Shown here in pieces: positions 42,938 through 50,058 of a stretch of DNA of 50,058 nucleotides (positions are counted from its first letter, which is position 1; each line of letters starts with the position of its first letter). The position numbers and the translations under genes were made by a program. Source of the stretch: Clostridia bacterium (lineage in GTDB: Bacteria > Bacillota > Peptococcia > Peptococcales > BICA1-8); contig JASKKI010000010.1 in assembly GCA_030154225.1 (NCBI GenBank), forward strand, positions 1 to 50,058. Direction: 5' to 3'. The notes beneath the pieces were generated by a model. It had not been told where the DNA came from. It saw only the letters and a program-made list of their open reading frames with translations, and did not search any database.

Positions 42938-44335
42938 ATGACCAAGTTAAATTTTAATAATATTCATAAATTTTCCTTTGATGATTTAAAAATACTAATT
43001 GATATTAGTAGTGGTTCAGTTCATGTAATTGACCAGATTAGCTGGGATTTTCTGGAGCAATTAGAAATTTGTGAAGGTGATTGGGAAGAGGCCAGTTCTA
43101 AATTAGTTGACAAATATAAAAACCAGGAACTAAATGAAGTTGTTAGGGAGTTACAAGGGTTAATAACCAATAAGTTACTATTTACTCCTGATATAAAGGA
43201 TACTGATTATCAGCCGTCCAGTAATCCTGTTGTGAAGGCACTATGTTTACACATTGCCCATGACTGTAATTTACGCTGTGGTTATTGTTTTGCCGGTACA
43301 GGAGCTTTTGGCGGGGATAGATCATTAATGACTCAAGAAATAGGAGAAAGAGCAATTGACTTTTTATTTAATGCATCTCAAAATCGCAGGCATGTTGAAG
43401 TAGACTTTTTTGGGGGAGAACCATTATTAAATTTCGGTGTAGTTAAAGAACTAGTTGCCTATGGAAATAAAAAAGCCAAAGAACTAAATAAAGTTATAAA
43501 ATTCACTTTAACTACCAATGGTGTTCTCCTAAATAAGGAAGTACAGGAGTTTTTAGATGAGAATAACATGAGTGTTGTTTTGAGCCTGGACGGGCGAAAA
43601 GAAGTTAATGACAAAATGCGCCCTTTTGTTAATGGTTCAGGTTCTTATGAGATAATAAAGGATAAAATACTCCAGTTTGTGAAAAATCGCCGGCAAGAAG
43701 ATTACTATGTCCGAGGCACTTTTACCCGACACAATCTAGATTTTGCCGCTGATGTTATACACCTGGCGGAACTGGGGTTTAAGGAAATTTCGTTAGAACC
43801 GGTGGTAGCAGATCCTACATTGGACTATGCATTTAAAGATGAGGATTTAGATTATTTAAAGGAACAATATGAGGTTCTTACCCACTATTACTGGCAGCGT
43901 TATGTAAAAGGTCAGGGTTTTAACTTTTTTCATTTTAATATTGATTTAGGCCACGGACCTTGTTTACCTAAACGTTTGTCCGGCTGTGGTGCAGGTCATG
44001 AATACCTGGCAGTTAGTCCCCAGGGAGACTTATATCCCTGTCACCAGTTTGTCGGTAAGCCGGAATATAAAATGGGTCATGTTCTTACAGGTATTGAAAA
44101 TAAAGAGGTATCTAAAGATTTTCAAAATAGCCATGTTCTTAACAAGGAAGAATGTGTAAACTGCTGGGCACGTTACTATTGTAGTGGTGGTTGTCATGCC
44201 AATAATTTAGCTTTTGGAGGGTCTTTATTAAAACCATATAAAATAGGCTGTGAACTCCAACGAAAAAGATTAGAATGTGCTATTTTCCTCCAGGTAAAAA
44301 AACATTTAATAAGTGACAATTTTACTAGATACTAG
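42938..44335 (+). CDS. scfB: SCIFF radical SAM maturase
   Basis: This 465-residue enzyme is the radical SAM/SPASM maturase of the SCIFF peptide. The N-terminal RiPP-recognition-like region (about 1-95) precedes the CxxxCxxC motif in CNLRCGYCFAGTG near residue 111. FFGGEPLLN near 158 follows. The C-terminal SPASM/twitch cysteines include GCGAGHEYLAVSPQGDLYPC near 349 and ECVNCWARYYCSGGC near 405. It installs a thioether bond between a Cys and a downstream residue of ScfA. Only AAGGATGG-type weak ribosome signals precede the ATG, consistent with low expression. Confidence 0.95.
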   Translation: MTKLNFNNIHKFSFDDLKILIDISSGSVHVIDQISWDFLEQLEICEGDWEEASSKLVDKYKNQELNEVVRELQGLITNKLLFTPDIKDTDYQPSSNPVVKALCLHIAHDCNLRCGYCFAGTGAFGGDRSLMTQEIGERAIDFLFNASQNRRHVEVDFFGGEPLLNFGVVKELVAYGNKKAKELNKVIKFTLTTNGVLLNKEVQEFLDENNMSVVLSLDGRKEVNDKMRPFVNGSGSYEIIKDKILQFVKNRRQEDYYVRGTFTRHNLDFAADVIHLAELGFKEISLEPVVADPTLDYAFKDEDLDYLKEQYEVLTHYYWQRYVKGQGFNFFHFNIDLGHGPCLPKRLSGCGAGHEYLAVSPQGDLYPCHQFVGKPEYKMGHVLTGIENKEVSKDFQNSHVLNKEECVNCWARYYCSGGCHANNLAFGGSLLKPYKIGCELQRKRLECAIFLQVKKHLISDNFTRY

Positions 44336-44416
44336 TCACTCACCTGAAATAAGTTTTTTGGCTAATCATTCTCTGGCTTCTTGCCTCTTGCTTTTTGTAA
44401 AGTGTGGTGTTTCCTA

Positions 44417-45088
44417 TTGATTGATAATTTGTTGGTTTTGTTACAAAGTGGCTCCATACTAGGCATTTTTTTGGCTTTAGTGATTGGGATAATAACCAGC
44501 TTTAATCCCTGTTTACTTACCATGCTTCCTTTAATTATAGGTTACATTGGGGGCTATAGTGCTGGGAGTAAATTAAAAGGCTTTTTGTTGTCCTTATCCT
44601 TTGTTTTAGGGTTATCAATCACCTTTGCAACTATGGGATTAGTAGCTGCTACGTTGGGTTTGGTTTTTGGTCAAGGCCTGGGTAGTTTCTGGCCTTATAT
44701 TACAGGAGCTATTGCTATTGTAATGGGACTCAATTTACTGGGTTTATTGAATTTCAACTTTCCAGGTTTGCAATCGGCAGCACCAGCCTTGAAGGGTTAT
44801 GGAGGAGCCTTTGTTCTTGGTTTAACCTTTGGGTTTGTAGCTTCCCCTTGTGCTACTCCAGTTCTGGCCGTATTGCTGACTTTTATTGCCTCTACAGGAC
44901 AGCCTGTATACGGTGGTTTGGCCTTATTTGCCTATGGATTTGGTCAAGGGCTGCCCCTTATTGTCATCGGGACCTTTACTTCTATCCTAAAAAGCCTGGA
45001 CAAAGCCAAATCATGGAGTGATAAAATTAAACAGATTAGCGGCATAATATTGGTAATATTTGGCATATACTTATTGATGTATGCATAA
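44417..45088 (+). CDS. CcdA-like cytochrome c biogenesis/thiol-disulfide membrane protein
   Basis: This membrane protein of about 223 residues belongs to the CcdA/DsbD-transmembrane family, with six helices and the two conserved cysteine motifs NPCLL near residue 29 and SPCATP near 145. It shuttles reducing equivalents from cytoplasmic thioredoxin to extracytoplasmic thiol proteins. The start is uncertain: TTG 44417 or GTG 44402 are possible and neither has a strong ribosome site. The upstream sequence includes part of the tRNA-spacer repeat. A likely partner is the membrane thioredoxin at 14103. Confidence 0.85.
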   Translation: MIDNLLVLLQSGSILGIFLALVIGIITSFNPCLLTMLPLIIGYIGGYSAGSKLKGFLLSLSFVLGLSITFATMGLVAATLGLVFGQGLGSFWPYITGAIAIVMGLNLLGLLNFNFPGLQSAAPALKGYGGAFVLGLTFGFVASPCATPVLAVLLTFIASTGQPVYGGLALFAYGFGQGLPLIVIGTFTSILKSLDKAKSWSDKIKQISGIILVIFGIYLLMYA

Positions 45089-45194
45089 ATTCTAATAAGC
45101 TTGTCAATTGGGTCAGTGACTAGTAATAACTATTAAGCCGTCACACGAACGCTGTGAATTACACAAAAGCTATCAAAAAAAGGTGGTGAAAATT

Positions 45195-47216
45195 TTGGCA
45201 GAAACCTTTAAATCTATTTGCCCGTTAAATTGTTATGATAGCTGTAGCTGGGTAGTTACAGTAGAGGATGGCAAAATAACCAAAGTAAGTGGAGATAAGG
45301 ATTCCTTGCAAACAAAGGGTTTTCTTTGCAGTAAAGCCCAGAAACAGGTTGAAAGACTTTATAGTGTGGACCGGATCAAACATCCATTAAAAAAAGTAGG
45401 CAGTTACTGGCAGCGGGTGAGCTGGGATGAGGCTTTTGATCTTATAACCACAAAATTAAAAACTTATATTGAAAATGATGGATTGGATTCTATTGTTCAT
45501 ATTTATGATTCCGGAAGTAATGGTATATTACGAGATTTAGACCGGCGTTTCTTCAACTGTTTAGGAGGAGTGGCTGGAATTAGCGGTAGCTTGTGTTGGG
45601 GAAGTGGGATTGCTGCCCAGTATTACGATTTTGGTGGATTAGAGGCACATAGGTGGGATGATGTAGAAAACAGTAAAACTATTATTTTATGGGGCCGGGA
45701 TCCTGCCGTCACAAATTTGCATCTGGTTCCCTACTTATTAAATGCTAAGAAAAAAGGGGCCAAAATTATTGTTATCAACCCCATTGAAGTAGAAAGTGTG
45801 AAGTTTGCCCACCAGTTCATTTCCATAAGACCGGGGACCGATGGTGCTTTAGCCTTGGCAATGGCTCATGTAATATTGAAAAATGGTTGGGCCGATCTTG
45901 ATTTTATAAGTAACTATGTCTATGGTTTTCAAGAATTTGCCCGGCTGGTTAAAGACTTTACACCGGAAAAGGCCAGTAAATTTACAGATATACCCACTGA
46001 TGTAATTGAAAGGCTAGCTAAAGATTATGCCATTTCAAAGCCCAGTACTATTCTGGTTGGTTATGGTATCCAAAGATATATTAATGGTGGACAAACAGTC
46101 CGGGCTTTAGATGCTTTAGGAGCAATTACCGGAAATATTGGTATTTCTGGTGGAGGTGTAAATTATGCAGGAAGTAATAAACAAGCCCTTTTAAAAGATA
46201 TTAGTGGACAAGAATACGCCAGGAAAACGAGGCGTCAGTTTCCCTTTCCTGTGTTGGGTAAGGCACTATTAACCGCTCAAGAGCCCCCTGTAAAAACTAT
46301 CTTTGTTACCAGATCCAATCCTATTACTCAAGCCCCAAATACGGAAGAAATGCTTTTAGCTTTTAATAAAGCTGAGTTTAAAGTATGTATAGATTTAGTG
46401 CTGACAGATACCGCTGACAGGTGTGATCTATTTTTACCCTGTACGACCGTATTTGAAGAAGAAAACCTGGTAGCAAGTACCTGGAATTATTACCTGGGTT
46501 ATGCTCCTAAACTTATAGAACCTCTAGGTGAGAGCAGATCAGAAACAGAAATTTTTACAGAGCTGGCTATTCGTATGGGAATAGAGGAAAGGTTTAAGGT
46601 GCAAAGTTCCCGCCAGTGGTTAGAAGAAATCCTGGTAGTGGCTAAAGAGTATGGGATTACAATGGAAAAGTTACAAGAAGGGGCTCAAATAAATCCTCTC
46701 TCGCCAGTAGTAGCCTGGGAAAATAAAAATTTTAAAACACCATCTGGAAAAATTGAGCTCTATTCAAATGGGGCTAAAGAGAATGGCGTAAATCCTTTAC
46801 CAGAGTATGTTTTACCTAAAGAAAACGTTATTCCATTAGATATAGGACATCAGGAATTTCCTTTTCAATTCCTTACTGTTCACCCTAAAGATGGGCTTAA
46901 TGCTCAATTCCGGCAGGAAATTGGCCAGGAAGATGCTCAGATAGTACCTTATGTTTATCTTCATCCTCAAGTTGCAGAAAAATACTATGTCCGTAATAAT
47001 GATTTTGTCATTGTAGAAAATGAAAGGGGACAAATAAAAGGAATGGTAAAAATAACATCTAAGGTAAGGCCTGATGTGGTAAAAATGTACCAGGGTAGTT
47101 GGATAAAAGAAGGTGGAGGGGTTAATTTTCTAACACCTAGTATTATACCTGATATGGGTGAGGGTACTCCCTATTATGATTGTGTTTGTAACATTAGAAA
47201 AGTAATGATAGACTGA
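45195..47216 (+). CDS. Molybdopterin-dependent oxidoreductase, single large subunit
   Basis: This protein of about 673 residues is a DMSO-reductase-family enzyme. The N-terminal [4Fe-4S] ligands lie in ICPLNCYDSC and a distal FLCSK. The molybdopterin domains include GSLCWGSGIAA, where the Cys probably sits in the metal-ligand region, WGRDPAVTNLHLVPYL and the C-terminal ten-strand domain after residue 550. No signal peptide is seen, so it is probably cytoplasmic. No iron-sulfur or membrane subunit lies beside it. TTG 45195 is chosen because AGGTGGTG ends 6 nt upstream. The substrate is unknown. Confidence 0.87.
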   Translation: MAETFKSICPLNCYDSCSWVVTVEDGKITKVSGDKDSLQTKGFLCSKAQKQVERLYSVDRIKHPLKKVGSYWQRVSWDEAFDLITTKLKTYIENDGLDSIVHIYDSGSNGILRDLDRRFFNCLGGVAGISGSLCWGSGIAAQYYDFGGLEAHRWDDVENSKTIILWGRDPAVTNLHLVPYLLNAKKKGAKIIVINPIEVESVKFAHQFISIRPGTDGALALAMAHVILKNGWADLDFISNYVYGFQEFARLVKDFTPEKASKFTDIPTDVIERLAKDYAISKPSTILVGYGIQRYINGGQTVRALDALGAITGNIGISGGGVNYAGSNKQALLKDISGQEYARKTRRQFPFPVLGKALLTAQEPPVKTIFVTRSNPITQAPNTEEMLLAFNKAEFKVCIDLVLTDTADRCDLFLPCTTVFEEENLVASTWNYYLGYAPKLIEPLGESRSETEIFTELAIRMGIEERFKVQSSRQWLEEILVVAKEYGITMEKLQEGAQINPLSPVVAWENKNFKTPSGKIELYSNGAKENGVNPLPEYVLPKENVIPLDIGHQEFPFQFLTVHPKDGLNAQFRQEIGQEDAQIVPYVYLHPQVAEKYYVRNNDFVIVENERGQIKGMVKITSKVRPDVVKMYQGSWIKEGGGVNFLTPSIIPDMGEGTPYYDCVCNIRKVMID

Positions 47217-47305
47217 GCGACAGCCATACTAAACCAAAACTGGATAAAAATGCATATAATATATATTATGAGGGAATAATTCTCATTGTATGGTAAATTT
47301 AGTCT

Positions 47306-47334
47306 ATTACAATAGTGAAAAATTGTGATATAAT
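47306..47334 (+). promoter_or_regulatory. Probable promoter of the LysM-G5-M23 gene
   Basis: ATTACA (47306-47311), a 17-bp spacer and TATAAT (47329-47334) would give a leader of about 85 nt. Confidence 0.6.
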
Positions 47335-47365
47335 GGATGTGCTTCTTGGTTTGTCCAGGATAGCA

Positions 47366-47421
47366 TGCCGTGAAAGGCAGGTGAAGACTTCTGCAGGTTG
47401 CTAAACTTTAATAACCTGCAG
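47366..47421 (+). promoter_or_regulatory. Structured leader of the LysM-G5-M23 gene
   Basis: TGCC-gtgaaa-GGCA (47366-47379) is followed by a perfect 9-bp hairpin CTGCAGGTT/AACCTGCAG (47391-47399 with 47413-47421) that ends beside the AGGA ribosome site. The motif AAAGGCAGGTGAAGA (47373-47387) also occurs at 8549-8563 before the other M23 gene. I could not assign it to a known riboswitch class. Confidence 0.45.
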
Positions 47422-47428
47422 GATTAGA

Positions 47429-48802
47429 ATGTCACAATTATCAAATTGGTGGGAGATTAAAGGGAGTAAGTTTAAATTTTTCATATTTGGTATCATCGGA
47501 GTATTACTAGTTACCGGTCTTACTTTTCTTTTTACACCAAATAAAGGTTTTGTAGTAAAAGTAGATAATAAACAAATTGGCATAATTGAGGATAAAAATG
47601 TTTATAATGAAGCTTTTGCAGAGTTAAAAGCTAGTAAAGCCAAGGAGACAGGGCTAACTGTTAAGGATGTATCCAATGCAATAGTAGTGGAAGGTATTGA
47701 AGGATATAAAAGTGAACCTCTCACAAAAGATGCTTTAATTACGGCCCTTAAACCTCATTTAGAATGGATTATTGAAGCTACTGCTATTAATATTAATGGT
47801 AAACCAAAGCTTTATGTAGCTACACCAGGTGAGGGTGAACAAGTTTTAGCAAAAATAAAAGAAGAATATACAAAAGATGATGTAGATAAAGAAATACTGG
47901 CAGTTGATTTTGAAGAGGAGGTAACTTTAACGACAGCAGATGTTAAATTATCGGAATTAATAGATCCTCTGAAGGCAGTAACGTTAATCCTTAATGGAAC
48001 TGACAAGATTGAAACTTATAAGGTAAAAAAAGGTGACACATTATGGGATATTGCCTATGCTAACAGTATGACTGTAACGGAACTCAAGGAAGCTAATCCA
48101 CAATTGAAAAAAGATATACTATCTATTGGACAAGAGTTAAAGCTGGTAAAAACAGAACCTATGGTTCATGTGGTTACAACTATTCAGTTTACTACAGAAG
48201 AAAAGATACCTTTTGATACTAAATATATAAGTACCTCTGATCTTTGGAGGGGACAAAGCCGGGTTAAAGAATACGGTAAAAGCGGAAAACAACAGGTTAC
48301 GTATAAAGTTGTAGAAAGAAATGGTTTTGAGATTGACAGGCAAATACTGGAAAAAGAAATACTGGAAGAACCAAAAACAAAAGTTGTATACCAGGGGACC
48401 AAGGTTATGGTTGCCTCCAGGGGTGGTGGAGGAAATGGTCAACTGGCGTGGCCCTTAAGAGGTCGGATTACCTCGGGTTACGGTTGGCGTCGTTTGGGCT
48501 TTCATACTGGATTGGATATTGACGGAATTACAGGTGATCCTGTTTTTGCTGCCGAGAGTGGCGTGGTAATTGATACTGGTTGGAAAGGTAATTATGGATA
48601 TTGTATTGATATTGATCATGGTGATGGCTTATTAACCAGGTATGCCCATTTGTCTAAGATTGTTGTTCGTATAGGCCAAAAGATAAAACGGGGTGACCTC
48701 ATAGGTAAAGTTGGTAATACCGGTAGAAGTACAGGCTCCCATCTACATTTTGAAGTAAGAGTAAATGGCGATCATACCAATCCGCTTAAATATTTAGATT
48801 AG
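47429..48802 (+). CDS. LysM-G5-M23 cell-wall peptidase
   Basis: This 457-residue protein has an N-terminal membrane helix (about 14-34), a long extracytoplasmic region, a LysM domain near 203-246 ([16 protein letters not shown]), a G5 domain near 247-330 and a C-terminal M23 domain from about 337. The zinc motifs are intact: HTGLDID and HLHFEV. It should bind peptidoglycan and cleave crosslinks during growth or spore-related remodelling. A structured leader with a hairpin covering the ribosome site precedes it. Confidence 0.92.
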   Translation: MSQLSNWWEIKGSKFKFFIFGIIGVLLVTGLTFLFTPNKGFVVKVDNKQIGIIEDKNVYNEAFAELKASKAKETGLTVKDVSNAIVVEGIEGYKSEPLTKDALITALKPHLEWIIEATAININGKPKLYVATPGEGEQVLAKIKEEYTKDDVDKEILAVDFEEEVTLTTADVKLSELIDPLKAVTLILNGTDKIETYKVKKGDTLWDIAYANSMTVTELKEANPQLKKDILSIGQELKLVKTEPMVHVVTTIQFTTEEKIPFDTKYISTSDLWRGQSRVKEYGKSGKQQVTYKVVERNGFEIDRQILEKEILEEPKTKVVYQGTKVMVASRGGGGNGQLAWPLRGRITSGYGWRRLGFHTGLDIDGITGDPVFAAESGVVIDTGWKGNYGYCIDIDHGDGLLTRYAHLSKIVVRIGQKIKRGDLIGKVGNTGRSTGSHLHFEVRVNGDHTNPLKYLD

Positions 48803-48807
48803 AAATA

Positions 48808-48838
48808 AAAGCACAGGCTTATTTAACCTGTGCTTTCA
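48808..48838 (+). terminator. Terminator after the LysM-G5-M23 gene
   Basis: AAAGCACAGG pairs with CCTGTGCTTT across a loop of about 9 nt, starting 5 nt after the stop codon. Confidence 0.78.
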
Positions 48839-48915
48839 TAGTTAATATTGTTATTAGGGATAGCATAATTAATTGCAAGTATAAAATAGTGGATTTTATC
48901 ACCGTCGAATTTAGG

Positions 48916-48944
48916 TGGTTTTAATTAATTATATATGTTATAAT
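48916..48944 (+). promoter_or_regulatory. Probable promoter of trxB
   Basis: TGGTTT (48916-48921), 17 bp, and TATAAT (48939-48944) with an extended -10 (TGT before TATAAT). Confidence 0.5.
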
Positions 48945-48982
48945 ACCCAATAGGGGTATAATGAAACAAGAGGAGGACAAAA

Positions 48983-49891
48983 ATGCTGGATGTTGTAATT
49001 ATTGGCGGAGGTCCTGCCGGGATGACTGCGGGTATTTATGCAGCCAGAGCCGGTTTTAAAACAATGATTCTGGAAACAGGTGCACCAGGAGGGCAAGCCA
49101 GTACCACTGAAACTATAGAAAACTATCCAGGTTTTCCCGGTGGTATTTCCGGACCAGAATTAATGATGAAGTTTTACGAGCAAACAATTAACTTTGGAGT
49201 AGAAATGGAATTTGCCCATGTGGAATCTTTAGAGTTGACCGGACCCGTGAAAAAGGTTAAAGCAGGTGATAATATATATGAGACTAGGTCTGTGATAATA
49301 GCTTCGGGAGCTCGGCCCAGGGTCTTAGGTGTGCAAGGAGAAGCTAAATTCAGGGGTAAAGGTGTATCTTATTGTGCTACCTGTGATGGATTCTTTTTTA
49401 AAGATAAAGAAGTAGCTGTTATTGGTGGTGGAGATACTGCCGTGGAAGAGGCATTATATTTAACTAAAATCTGCAGTAAAGTTTATCTGATTCACCGCAG
49501 GGATAAGCTAAGAGCAACTCAAATATTGCAAGATAGAGCTATGAAAAATGAGAAGATTGAGTTTATTTGGGATACTGTTGTCGATGAAATTACCGGTGAT
49601 GATAAACTGAACGGATTATCCTTGCATAATGTAAAAACCCAAAAAAAATTTAAACTTAATATTGATGGTGTCTTTATTTTTGTAGGATATATTCCTAATA
49701 GTGATTATTTGCCTCGCGAAGTAGAAATTGATGAAAGAGGATATGTTATTACTGATGTAGAATTGAGAACAAATGTAGCAGGTGTTTATGCTATAGGTGA
49801 TGTACGCCAGAAAAACTTAAGACAGGTGGCTACTGCTGTAGGGGATGGGGCTTTAGCCATAACAACTTTGGAAAGAGATTTTGCAAAATAG
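48983..49891 (+). CDS. trxB: Thioredoxin reductase
   Basis: This 302-residue flavoenzyme transfers electrons from NAD(P)H to thioredoxin. It has the FAD motif IIGGGPAGMTAGIYAARAG, the redox-active CATCDG near residue 131, the second nucleotide motif VIGGGDTAVEEAL near 148 and the C-terminal YAIGDVRQK. The NADP-specific HRRDKLRA is present near residue 174. Length fits the low-molecular-weight bacterial type. AGAGGAGGA precedes the ATG. A 40-residue membrane peptide gene follows in 15 nt. Confidence 0.94.
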   Translation: MLDVVIIGGGPAGMTAGIYAARAGFKTMILETGAPGGQASTTETIENYPGFPGGISGPELMMKFYEQTINFGVEMEFAHVESLELTGPVKKVKAGDNIYETRSVIIASGARPRVLGVQGEAKFRGKGVSYCATCDGFFFKDKEVAVIGGGDTAVEEALYLTKICSKVYLIHRRDKLRATQILQDRAMKNEKIEFIWDTVVDEITGDDKLNGLSLHNVKTQKKFKLNIDGVFIFVGYIPNSDYLPREVEIDERGYVITDVELRTNVAGVYAIGDVRQKNLRQVATAVGDGALAITTLERDFAK

Positions 49892-49906
49892 GGAGGATTC
49901 TGACTG

Positions 49907-50029
49907 GTGAGGAAGTCAAGAAAAATTGAAGGTACTAAAAAAATTGCTTTAATTATTTTAGTTACTTTACTTGCACTTGGCTTAATATTACCCTCTTTTA
50001 TGAGTTTAATTTGGGGACTGGGTTATTAG
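49907..50029 (+). CDS. Small single-pass membrane protein (40 aa)
   Basis: A GTG start at 49907 preceded by GGGAGGA encodes VRKSRKIEGTKKIALIILVT, then a hydrophobic helix ending in SLIWGLGY. The basic N-terminus and single helix resemble small Firmicutes membrane peptides such as Prli42-like proteins, but I cannot assign a family. It follows trxB closely and may be cotranscribed. Confidence 0.6.
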   Translation: MRKSRKIEGTKKIALIILVTLLALGLILPSFMSLIWGLGY

Positions 50030-50058
50030 AAAAACCCTTAACCTTAATCTAGCGAAGC

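Noticed and set aside
45195-47216. Selenocysteine in the molybdopterin oxidoreductase
   Set aside because: The frame has no internal TGA and a Cys codon occupies the likely ligand position.

Overview
The window looks like a chromosomal segment from an anaerobic, endospore-forming, low-GC member of the Clostridia. The evidence is AT-rich intergenic DNA, an NAD-linked [FeFe]-hydrogenase operon, a SCIFF peptide with its radical SAM maturase (a pair typical of Clostridia), a YyaC spore protease, a PAS/AAA+/Fis sigma-54 activator, and the Firmicutes block rpsF-ssb-rpsR-yybS-gdpP-rplI-dnaB followed by purA. That block and a perfect ParB parS site at 270-285 both suggest the segment lies near the replication origin. 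No insertion sequence, prophage, CRISPR array or rRNA was seen.

Layout. 1-1194: AT-rich non-coding DNA with a branched hairpin, a parS site, a promoter and a Rex-like operator. 1195-5688: hydrogenase operon (NuoE-like, a small thioredoxin-fold ferredoxin-like protein, NuoF-like, catalytic HydA). 5976-8309: DUF554 membrane protein, a D-threonine-aldolase-like PLP enzyme and a DUF4446 protein. 8565-11984: envelope genes (M23 protein plus bactofilin), a lipid kinase homologue, a UPF0180 protein and a PAP2 phosphatase. 12116-14534: yyaC, a YkvI-type membrane protein and a membrane-anchored thioredoxin. 14811-19604: a complete BMP-type (nucleoside) ABC transporter. 19714-23509: CvpA, a TIGR01212 radical SAM protein, a HEAT-repeat protein, an MscS channel and DUF951. 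23637-29890: the ribosomal/replication block. 30178-33009: a COG2509 flavoprotein and purA. 33256-36065: larE-larB-larC for the nickel pincer cofactor, with no larA in view. 36130-37302: seven tRNA genes. 37317-42458 (minus strand): a five-gene flavin/iron-sulfur amine or amino-acid dehydrogenase operon with its sigma-54 activator upstream. 42611-44335: SCIFF peptide and maturase. 44417-50029: CcdA-like protein, a lone molybdopterin oxidoreductase, a LysM-G5-M23 protein, thioredoxin reductase and a small membrane peptide.

Regulatory logic visible in the sequence. The hydrogenase operon carries a TTGTGA-N6-TCACAA operator, which suggests NADH/NAD+ control by Rex. The minus-strand dehydrogenase operon has a textbook -24/-12 promoter, two 17-bp palindromic boxes about 150-200 bp upstream, and the activator gene next door, so it reads as a self-contained substrate-inducible module. 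rpsF has an S6:S18 leader. The lar operon and the COG2509 gene each have a promoter followed by a terminator-like hairpin before the start codon.

Most unusual signals: a 43-nt element present twice with complete identity, each copy followed by a terminator (before the BMP lipoprotein and between scfA and scfB); tRNA spacers made of a degenerate repeat; ACTAGT-rich intergenic repeats; an HPP-family gene remnant; and an M23 protein with HVD where HxH is expected. I did not find a clearly unprecedented multi-gene system. The best candidates for new biology are the 43-nt element and the uncharacterised sigma-54 dehydrogenase module.
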